Translations under genes and position numbers: made by a program
Source of the DNA: Jackrogersella multiformis
Lineage: Eukaryota; Ascomycota; Sordariomycetes; Xylariales; Hypoxylaceae
Assembly: GCA_902806575.1 (NCBI GenBank)
Contig: CADCXD010000004.1
Location: forward strand, 3,100,001-3,164,000
Direction of reading: 5' to 3'
DNA length: 64,000 nt
Shown: piece after piece, positions 56,239 to 64,000 of the stretch
Layout of the letters: every line of letters starts with the position of its first letter
Numbering within the stretch: position 1 is the first letter of the stretch
The notes under the pieces: model-generated
What the model saw: the letters and a program-made list of their open reading frames with translations, nothing else
The model's database searches: none
What the model was told of the DNA's origin: nothing

Positions 56239-56945
56239 TTGTGAGGTGATGTTTATTTAGATGGGCGAGTTTAGCATGAGGTTAATATATCGCCAAAAAT
56301 TTGCGCTTTAGCCCTTTTGACGGAATAATAAATTAATTCGCGATGAAATAGAACATGGGAAATAAGGGGTTTTAAAATTGTGTGCGTGCATGAATCAGTG
56401 AAAAGGGGGCAAAAAATTAAATGGTTGAGAGGACCGGTGGAGGAATCGAACCCCCTAAACAAACGCCCACCAGGAAGCAACAGCAATAGCAACAAGCAAT
56501 CAGCAATGTGGGCGTTTGTCGAACCAACCCGGCCTTTTTGAATTGGTGCTGGTTTGCATCTTATTGTGGTTTATTTGTAGTGCGAGATGAAAATTTTAAG
56601 AGCGGTTTGGCCACGTCTTGTGTGCATTGACCAGGCAGGTAAACTTGAGATACGACGATAAGCTCGGAAATCGCATGAAATATGGACTTCATACGTAATA
56701 ATTCTCAGTTGAATCCTCGAGCTTGTTGTATTTTGTGTAGATATGGAAATATGACGAACGATTTGGCTGGGATATAACATTCCCTACCTCCTTTTAACCA
56801 GATTCGCCGAGCCATGCAACAATACTCCCAGTCAGCGAGTATATTTCCCAGATACCAATGCCTTCCAACACCCAAGTATTTCCGTTCCGCCTAAATCCCA
56901 AGCTCTATCGACATATCCGACCTGTGGGAGTTCATCTGATCCAGG
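56239..56945. other. Intergenic with a tRNA-like locus
   Basis: Between the nicotinamidase-like gene (+) and the membrane protein (-). Apart from the Pol III candidate at 56431-56534, no feature. Confidence 0.5.
56431..56534 (-). ncRNA. tRNA-like Pol III transcript candidate (non-canonical)
   Basis: Read on minus: an acceptor-like stem (GGCCGG pairs with CCGGTC, one G-U) encloses a perfect 12-bp stem (56459-56470 with 56508-56519) with a 37-nt loop of TTGCT-type repeats. A canonical T-arm follows: five-bp stem, loop TTCGATT, B-box GGTTCGATTCC at 56442-56452. A T6 run lies about 15 nt past the 3' end (56411-56416), right for Pol III termination. A D-arm and clear A-box are missing, so it is not a normal tRNA; a tRNA pseudogene, an intron-bearing odd tRNA or a tRNA-derived SINE fragment are alternatives. 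Confidence 0.35.
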
Positions 56946-58052
56946 TTACAAGACTTGACTGGCGAGGAAAAACTCCGCAACTACGATCGAACCCATGATA
57001 AGGTCCACCGAAAGGCAAACCAAAAAGATCTTTCCGTACAGCTTATACAGCCTAATCCAAGTAGCTCGCGAGAACGACCTCCAGACGTCGAGCTTAGACA
57101 TGTACTCGCCGCCCTCCGCCTTGTTCAGAGTCAAGCTGCGATGAAGCGGCACAACTGTCCGCTCTTCCTCAGGAAGCATGGAAGCCTGGACGCGAATTAG
57201 GACCGCGTGGGCGGGTATCACGACGCAGATCCAAATGAAAAACGCGAGCGCTATCTTGAGCAGCCAAGGCCTTGGATCGTGGTCTTGCGCCGTGGGACTG
57301 AACATCAACCAGGTCACGTACGCGACGAGGCTGTTCTCGAACCCGCACATGAGGTAGAAGACGGCGCTCGGCAGCGCGGTGGCGCGGAACGACAGGCCGA
57401 AGCGCGGCAGCCGGCGCCAGAAGCGCTCGCTGCTGGGCGCCGTGACGACGATGTGCGTACAGCCGGCATACAGCGGAGTGGTGAGAAGGGATGCGACGGC
57501 CAAGGCGACGTTGGCGGGCATGAACGGGATCATGCCGAGGAGGAAGGTGATTACGAAAAGGGCGGCCTTGTAGGCCATCCAGCAGGAGACGCCGCGGAGG
57601 AGGGATTTCTTGCCGTCGATGGAGCGCAGAAGGCGGTAGGTAGAGCGGAGGCTTGACGTGACGGGTTTCGTTCGTGGGACAGAGCTTTCGTCTGCATGAG
57701 CGTCCTTTTCCGGAGCTAGTTTCTCGGATTCCTCGCCGTCCTTGTCGGATACTGCTGAATAGGATGAGGGGCTATCATCTTCGACGATGGCTAAGACTAG
57801 GAAAATATTGTATAGAGTATAATCGATCTGTAGTAGTTAGTACTCATGAAATTGATCCGTTACAGCATCACCGGGGTCGCTTACTGTTAAGGCGATCAAG
57901 GCGAAGACGGCCAACTGGGTAAAGAAAAGAATTGACGCAATGGAACGCGCAGTTTCGCTGTACTCGTTCGAGCGCGCCGCCAGGGTCTCAATAGACCGCG
58001 CCGAAATGAGCGTCGGGACCACTTTGGGCCAGAGGGTGCGAATGGCTTCCAT
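56946..58052 (-). CDS. Conserved fungal multi-pass membrane protein of unknown function
   Basis: Complement of join(56946..57827, 57885..58052), 349 aa. The 57-nt intron (GTAAGC, branch TACTAAC, CTACAG) keeps frame. It begins MEAIRTLWPKVVPTL; about six hydrophobic segments follow (residues about 40-70, then around FVITFLLGMIPFMP, VFYLMCGFENSLVAYVTWLMF, IALAFFIWICVVIPAHAVLI and FLVCLSVDLIMGSIVVAEFF). A hydrophilic loop of about 60 residues with DDSPSSYSAVSDKDGEE lies after the first segments. I recall similar fungal proteins, some labelled ubiquitin-conjugating-enzyme-like by old annotation, but no E2 motif is visible here. Function unknown. Confidence 0.75.
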
Positions 58053-58581
58053 AATGCTAATTGGTATTCAAGTTATCGCGGGAGTCAAAAGAACGATTGA
58101 AGGCGACCAAGACGAAAGCTAGAATGGTACGTAGGGATGAGAAGAAGCGGAAATGGTCAGGGCCTTTTCTACCTACCTACAAAAGGATTGTGGCGAAGCT
58201 ACATAGAGCTGAAGTGATGCCTAAAGCCACCATCCTAAATACAGTGGGCGCATATGGATGTATACGAAACATGCAGCCAATATAAATGCGGCCGTAAGCG
58301 CTAAATAATACGCTCGTCAGTACAGATTGGAGTCATCCTTCGAGATGTTCAAACTTCCGACATATGTACATGTCGAGCCGCCCCCAAAATGTTGGGAAGC
58401 GATAAATGGCAAAGTCCTCTGCAAATTCTTCTTAAGAGAAGTCGCACAGCATCATCCAGATGAGACAGAATGACAGCAGTAATTACCGAGCTCGGGGCCA
58501 TATTAGGCACAAATTGTCCTAGGTAGGGATTTGTCATTTCGTAGAACAAGAACAGGTTCTAATTCAAGACTTGTATCAGGG
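58053..58581. other. Intergenic
   Basis: 529 bp between the membrane-protein start and the SelO stop, both on minus. A small frame at 58349-58549 (minus) resembles nothing. No other feature. Confidence 0.55.
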
Positions 58582-60561
58582 CTATGAGCTGCAGCTACAC
58601 TGCATCGCCCGGCCAAGCTTTGGGACATCGCTGGTCCATCTCGTCTCTTCGTCTTTATCGCCCTTGTATTCCTTGCCATCAAAGGTGCGACCGGCCCAGC
58701 TCTCTTCAAATGGGTGCAGAGCCATTTGCATGATCCTATCTAGGACGTCTATGTCGTCGTCCTTTTCTACTCGCTTGATAACCTCGTCTAATATCCAGCC
58801 TCGAGGGATGAAACTAGGATTAACCTTCTTCATGGCTCGCATTCTCTCCGTATCTTGCTCATCTGAAATGGTCTGACCATCGCCCCAATCTTCGAGGACG
58901 CGTTGCCGCCACTTGTTCAGCCACTCGCCGACGCGCTTACGGCCTTCAGCTTCTCCGCCGAGTCCTGTAATACCGTCGCTGTAAAAGAATACGCTAGCTC
59001 TATCCTGCCTTGCCTTCTCCGTCTCTAACTCGTCAACTCTGACTGAGCTTAGCCGGCGGAAGAAGAGGTTAAAGTCTAGTTCCAGTGCTTCCATAGTATC
59101 GAGGATGCCGCTGAACAGGTCCTCGAAATCGCTCTCTTTGTGATTCTTCAATCCCAACCGGGCTGACATCAGCTTCTTGTACTCGCCGAGGAATACAGCT
59201 CTGTACTCCTCGCCTATTTGCATGATGACCTTCTCGGCTCTCTCAATGATTCCGGGTGCTTCTTCTTCTTTGACGCCGTCGTTGACGAATTTCGGGTCGT
59301 CTACTCGTGACCCGGCGCCGATCGACTCGCCGAATGACTCGCCTAGACGTACTAGATTCCACCATATGATGCTTGGCTGGCTACGGTAGCTATACCGCAG
59401 CATATAATCATCGTGATTAGGGGTGTAGCTAGGATCGAAATTGTCCATGAACGCGAAGGGGCCGAAGTCGATGCTCAGCCCGAAAAGGGACGTATTGTCC
59501 GTATTTAATACACCATTCATGAAACCATAAGCTTGCCACTTGGCCACAGTGAGGGCATTGCGCCGCACGATTTCTCGGTACAGGCGTGTGAACCGATTTT
59601 CTGCAGATTCGGCTGGCCCTTCAATTGCATCGGCGGGAATACCGCGCTTTGGGGGCGCTGATTCCGTCGGCTTGCCGGGATCATCGAGACGACCAGGTAG
59701 TGTCTCCCAGCCGCCGAATACATCCTCAGCAACATACGTCGCAAGCTTACGAATAAGATCTCTGTCACCCCGAGCTCTAAGGATGTCAAAATTTCCGATG
59801 CGCAACCAGGATTGCGCGAATCTTGCTACGATAGCACCAGGCTCGGTAGTCTCTCGCCGTACCCTAACGCCCGGGAGCAATGTGAGGCTCAAAGCCCTCG
59901 TACTCGGGATGCCAAGCGCATTCAGCGCCTCGCTAACAACAAACTCGCGTATGCTGCTCCTTAGAACAGCTTTGCCGTCTGCGAAGCGACTATATGGTGT
60001 TATCCCCGCGCCTTTCAACTGTAGCTCGTAGCGTGTGCCCGTACTCGGATTTGTCGTCTCGAATAAGGATATAGCACGCCCATCACCAAGCTGGCCGGCC
60101 CACTCGCCAAACTGGAACCCGCCGTAGCATTGGGCCCACGGATAACCTCCCTCTAGCTTCTCCTCATCCCACCCTTGTAGCTTGTTGCCCGCGACCGTAT
60201 TGATAAAATCCTCGGTCTTCTCGTCGCCCTCTCTAATACCGAGGTCGCGCATGGCAGCCGGGCTAACTGCTAGCAGTTCTGGCTTCTCGATGGTTTGCGG
60301 ACGCACCCATGTGAAGACGGCGTCTCGGACCTGCCGGGGAACGATCTGGTCGCGGGGTGTCTTGTGCGAATCGGCAGGCGTCGGGAAGACGGAATCGGAA
60401 GGAAGCTTAGATGTGAAGGTCCATGATTTCGATATGTCGTTTAGAGGTAAAGCTGTAGTGTTGGCTGCGATATTCGTCGCGCCGTTGGTCAAGATTTGGG
60501 ACGCCATGTGCGCCAGTCGTAGATGTGGTAAGTTTCGATGGGTGATGGGGCGGAAAAGCAT
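58582..60561 (-). CDS. FMP40: SelO/YdiU-family pseudokinase AMPylator (FMP40-like), mitochondrial
   Basis: Intronless, 659 aa. SelO proteins transfer AMP to Ser/Thr/Tyr of target proteins in mitochondria during redox stress. The first 20 residues (MLFRPITHRNLPHLRLAH) are basic and amphipathic-looking, fitting import; a second Met follows at 19. Signatures: YELQLKGAGITPYSRFADGK, RSSIREFVVSEALNALGIPS, GVLNTDNTSLFGLSIDFGP. The extreme C-terminus CSCSS is the Cys form of the redox-active motif that holds selenocysteine (CUSS) in animal SelO. Length fits fungal members. Confidence 0.93.
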   Translation of the reverse strand: MLFRPITHRNLPHLRLAHMASQILTNGATNIAANTTALPLNDISKSWTFTSKLPSDSVFPTPADSHKTPRDQIVPRQVRDAVFTWVRPQTIEKPELLAVSPAAMRDLGIREGDEKTEDFINTVAGNKLQGWDEEKLEGGYPWAQCYGGFQFGEWAGQLGDGRAISLFETTNPSTGTRYELQLKGAGITPYSRFADGKAVLRSSIREFVVSEALNALGIPSTRALSLTLLPGVRVRRETTEPGAIVARFAQSWLRIGNFDILRARGDRDLIRKLATYVAEDVFGGWETLPGRLDDPGKPTESAPPKRGIPADAIEGPAESAENRFTRLYREIVRRNALTVAKWQAYGFMNGVLNTDNTSLFGLSIDFGPFAFMDNFDPSYTPNHDDYMLRYSYRSQPSIIWWNLVRLGESFGESIGAGSRVDDPKFVNDGVKEEEAPGIIERAEKVIMQIGEEYRAVFLGEYKKLMSARLGLKNHKESDFEDLFSGILDTMEALELDFNLFFRRLSSVRVDELETEKARQDRASVFFYSDGITGLGGEAEGRKRVGEWLNKWRQRVLEDWGDGQTISDEQDTERMRAMKKVNPSFIPRGWILDEVIKRVEKDDDIDVLDRIMQMALHPFEESWAGRTFDGKEYKGDKDEETRWTSDVPKLGRAMQCSCSS

Positions 60562-61526
60562 ACACGCGGCTCGGCCAGACCGGGAATACTAGGACTTTAG
60601 GGTATCAAATAATACGGGTAACGATTGTCTATCGCAGATACTAGGGGAATATATATATTACTCAAGGTGTATAGAAAAGGAATGGTGGAGGGGTAATATG
60701 TACATTTTCGACTTTGATGATGCTTAGCCTTCGATGCCGTACCTCGGAATAGATGTGGCGATCTGCGATATTACGTCAGTGCCGATAGCCCATTTAAACA
60801 ATATATGTAGCTATGCCGTATTACTTCTTCTCTATAGTTGAATAACTCTCTTGGAGAATACATATTCATCATCTCATCGAGTAGTTTCGCTAAATCGAGG
60901 GGTTCTCTACTAAACTACTATCGTGAGCCTAAGTAAAGAGGGCAATTATTGGAAGCACCTACAATTTTCTAACCTACTTTGATACCGACGTAATAGACCG
61001 TCTAGAGGTCCCAAGCAATATACAAGTCAATTTTCCATATACTCTTAGAGCTTATACTCGGCAAGTAGGGAATATGCCACTCCAACCGTTGACGGCATTC
61101 GGTATGACGATCATACAAAACAATACCTAAGAAATAAATTTTCATTGACTGAAAATAAAATTCATTGACTGAAAAGAAATCAATAGTCTGTCTGTCTGAG
61201 TGGAGTTGTCACTATCTGCGGATGTGTAGAGCTACCTATCGTTCGCAAGTCCCTCGTGTGTATGGCTATCTCATGTGTTATTAGGTTGGGGTATCATCAC
61301 GAGCTTTCCATCAAGCCAGCCTAACCTAGTAGCTGCAAATCCGAGTTCAATACCGTGAGGTATTATCCTTGCTCATCAACTCCAGGTGCCTTATTTCCCT
61401 CAAACTAGAATCCGACAACTCGCGCGCCATGGCCGCGATGTTAATAATCACGATAGTCTTCTCCTCCCCTTTTCTGGTATCGGTACCACATCCAGCTCCC
61501 CAACCCTTTCCAGTTATCCTCGGGTA
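60562..61526. other. Intergenic
   Basis: Nearly 1 kb without a supported gene. A direct repeat of TTCATTGACTGAAAA (two copies, about 61140-61176) and a short GTCT run near 61186 are seen. Confidence 0.55.
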
Positions 61527-62201
61527 TCACTTCTTTGCCGCACTGCCATGTCTTGCCTCTTTGTCGGTGACCTGTGCACGATTTCGATGCGTATCCACAC
61601 CTCCGCCGGCAGGCTCAGTTCGATAGCTTGTCATGGATCGGTCAGTTGGATTGAAAACTTCCAAAGTCGCCTCCTCGTATTCCTCGACTTCCTCAATCCA
61701 GTTGGTGATGGATTGCAGGTCCATCTGGCGCATGCCGTGGCGCGTGAGAATTCTTGAACTGTCGTGGATGCGGTCGAAAGTCATCTCGGATTCCCAGAAT
61801 TCCTCGAGAGTCATGAAGGCGGTAGCAGGTCGGGGCATTAGCACTAGGTACCTGCCGGAGAGACTGTCTGGATCATCCCATTCCGTCAAGAGATAATCCT
61901 GCAGTTCGGGTTGATCCCAATCCTTAGGATAGCCGCGTAGGAGAATCACGGCCTCCCTGGTGGATAGGGGTAGCTCCGACAGCCAGTCGTCCTGGTAGTC
62001 TAGTTCGATCACGTCGAAGTTGCTCTCACCCAAGTCCTCCTTAATTCTCCAGTCTTCAAGTTCGTAGTTGTACAGGTGCTCCAATCCGTCTTTGCTGACT
62101 CCATTTTTGATAACATTGACAGCGGCGATTGATGGCAGCTTATCCGAATACGGCTTGTCAGCCGGAGAGCAGAGCTGGGTCTTGTCCGCGCTGGTCGCCA
62201 T
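61527..62201 (-). CDS. Unrecognised protein
   Basis: Intronless open frame of 224 aa with acidic composition. Begins MATSADKTQLC; the middle contains YNYELEDWRIKEDLG, VIELDYQDDWLSELPL and EVEEYEEATLEVF. No signal peptide, transmembrane segment, zinc motif or enzyme motif is seen, and I recognise no family. Codon bias in the middle (few stops in this frame only, many GAA/GAC) supports a coding frame. It may be species- or genus-restricted. The C-terminal 40 residues (from about TSYRTEPAGGG) are low-complexity and may be less certain. Confidence 0.5.
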   Translation of the reverse strand: MATSADKTQLCSPADKPYSDKLPSIAAVNVIKNGVSKDGLEHLYNYELEDWRIKEDLGESNFDVIELDYQDDWLSELPLSTREAVILLRGYPKDWDQPELQDYLLTEWDDPDSLSGRYLVLMPRPATAFMTLEEFWESEMTFDRIHDSSRILTRHGMRQMDLQSITNWIEEVEEYEEATLEVFNPTDRSMTSYRTEPAGGGVDTHRNRAQVTDKEARHGSAAKK

Positions 62202-64000
62202 CTTGTACCGTGGCTAAATGGTCTCGTAAGAATAGGTGCTGAGTTGGATTGAACGATGCTAAAACATACCAGTGGTTCCTTATTGGGTGTATCGGTTTTT
62301 TCACTCTTGTCAGTCTACCTCAACTTTCAGAGGCTGGCGAAGTAGATGAGAGAATGCCCTTGGTGTGAAAGAATCCAGATGGTGTGGCTAAAGTCGAGTG
62401 TTGGGGGGTAGATTCACTTTCAAAAAAACCACGAAAGGAGAAAGGAAAGAAGCAAGCCCACCTACCTATTCTATGTTATGATTTTTACCTGAGTTGTGTG
62501 GGCTTGTTTATTCGATTTACGATTTACTCGGCTTCGTCAGGAGCTTCTGTCGGGAGCTTTTTGTCGATACCGTGAACATGTTTTCAAAGCTCGTGGAGCG
62601 TAGACTTGTGCCCCTTCCTCGATCATGAGAGGACATGAGCGTTTGTCGTCAACTAGGTTAGCTCGAAAGGGGTTTCCCAATGCCCCTGAACTCATACTGT
62701 TTCCCCCCCCTAAATCCTAAGATTTCCAACTAACAGCTAACTACAAAATACAGTTACATATAAATAAAGCTATACACAGAGGTAATATACCTAGGTACAT
62801 TTACTACAATCTTATGGAAACTCCTCAACATTCTGAGGTTCTACGTACTAGATTCGATCAAAGGTGAGCCTTCGAGTTGAACATCATATTTGACTACCTA
62901 ACGTTAGGTAAGGAAGTAGGTATTCTTAAAAACGTACCTGAAAGAATCCACATAAATCAGACATAAAATCACACCGAGGAATCAACAAGGGAATTTAGAT
63001 CATTATCATATGCCGCAGTGTTATTAAAATAACTGAAATACTAAGGCTTTCTCTCCTGTGAAGGTTTTACATATATCAACTCAGAACAAGCTCTATATGC
63101 GATGTACCCCTAATGAGCTCCAAGAGGGCAGGTCAATCTTTACCGGTAGGTAATTCCTCGGAGTTTATAATATAAACCAACTACTAATATGGCCTATATA
63201 GCAATACCAATGTTACAGGAAATCTATATCTCTATGCTAATATTATTAAATATGGTACTTCCATGAAAATAAAACATCATCTAGTTTAGTATAATATCTT
63301 GCACTTCAAGATAAACTTAGAGATAGATTACATGGCACCGGCCTACTGAAGAAGCACACCAATCATACGTCACCCGAGTTCTGATTGGTTCTTGGCTCTA
63401 TATGGAGCTTACGTGATGCTATTTGCACTCTATCTATATGTTTCTAAATTACTAATAAGGTGCCCAAATGCTCTTAGGTTTTATTGTTAGTTCCAAGTAA
63501 TGAGAACCCTCTCTTGACAAATAGAAATTAGTTTTTCAAACAGCTGAGTCACCTTTCCTGATGCCCGGACACGTTAAACCTCACTTTAGGTAGCGATTTG
63601 CCCCTAAATAGTCGTACGTGTTTATTGTGGGTCATATGGCGAACAACAAAGCATGATTTGGCTCCTTCAAGTTTATAGTATTCTGGAATGAAGCCTATTG
63701 GTAACTTGTGGTTCTGGTCGTTTCAAATTCTACCAGTACCTGGGTGTATGTGTATGCTGGCGTGGATCGGCCGATTTGGCTTCACACGTAGACGCTGCCG
63801 TGGGTCTTGCACCAACAAGGCCGGAGACTCAACCGTCGAAATAATAGGGGCAGAATGCAGATAAACTACTGCGGACATATCATCCCCGGGGCTAATGCAA
63901 GATTTGTACAATCAGAATCTGATGTGGTTCTTACGTGTCCAATCTCACCAATGTCCAAATAGGAAGTAATTAGTTGTCAATTCCGATGCAAGATCACCTC
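62202..64000. other. Intergenic to the right edge
   Basis: 1.8 kb, AT-rich, only short frames (for example 63723-63911 minus, 62 codons) without family resemblance. A CCTAGGTA motif lies near 62790. Nothing else supported. Confidence 0.5.

Noticed and set aside
1..64000. CRISPR array, rRNA operon or bacterial-type operon
   Set aside because: None seen; gene structure is eukaryotic and the repeats are LTR elements.

Overview
The window is nuclear DNA of a filamentous ascomycete (Pezizomycotina, probably Sordariomycetes; the class is inference). The genes have short GT-AG introns of about 50-70 nt with CTAAC/CTGAC-like branch points. They encode fungal families: HET domain, Zn2Cys6 regulator, SurE-type acid phosphatase, fungal GH105, tannase/feruloyl esterase, CSCSS-ending SelO. 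About 14 kb is extremely AT-rich transposon DNA in which nearly every C:G is changed to T:A, the mark of repeat-induced point mutation (RIP).

Layout. (1) 1-352: right end of a RIP-mutated LTR element. (2) 1.4-12.7 kb: a fungal gene of unknown function with a possibly frameshifted 5' part, a secreted SurE-type phosphatase (-), a large P1B copper ATPase (+), and a four-exon C2H2 zinc-finger gene (-) that simple ORF finding misses. (3) 12728-19112: element A, a complete Ty3/gypsy element on + (313-bp LTRs, perfect 5-bp target-site duplication, reverse transcriptase still legible with YLDD mutated to YLNN). (4) 19.1-26.0 kb: an island holding a GH105-like unsaturated glucuronyl/rhamnogalacturonyl hydrolase (+), a tannase/feruloyl esterase (-) and a divergent Zn2Cys6 regulator (+). 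(5) 26042-32938: element B, a second copy of the same family on -, inverted relative to A. (6) 33.1-36.4 kb: a decayed MFS drug-efflux-type transporter and an intact five-exon short-chain dehydrogenase (-). (7) 37.2-47.9 kb: housekeeping block of HSP60 (+), cofilin (+), Get5 (-) and NOP2 (+), then a HET-domain protein (+). (8) 49.7-62.2 kb: histidine-phosphatase protein (-), PAP2 lipid phosphatase (-), a roughly 1-kb segment bounded by 26-bp inverted repeats that contains telomere repeats, a nicotinamidase-like isochorismatase with a signal peptide (+), a tRNA-like Pol III candidate (-), a multi-pass membrane protein (-), SelO/FMP40 (-) and an unrecognised protein (-). (9) 62.2-64 kb: no gene recognised.

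How the parts fit. HSP60, cofilin, Get5, NOP2 and SelO are general cell functions (mitochondrial folding, actin turnover, tail-anchored protein insertion, ribosome biogenesis, mitochondrial redox AMPylation). The island between the two inverted elements looks like a small catabolic set for plant-wall pectin and phenolic esters with its own regulator; that is inference from content and orientation. Intron joins were made by eye from splice signals, reading-frame continuity and family similarity, with no transcript evidence. No CRISPR, rRNA gene or canonical tRNA was seen.
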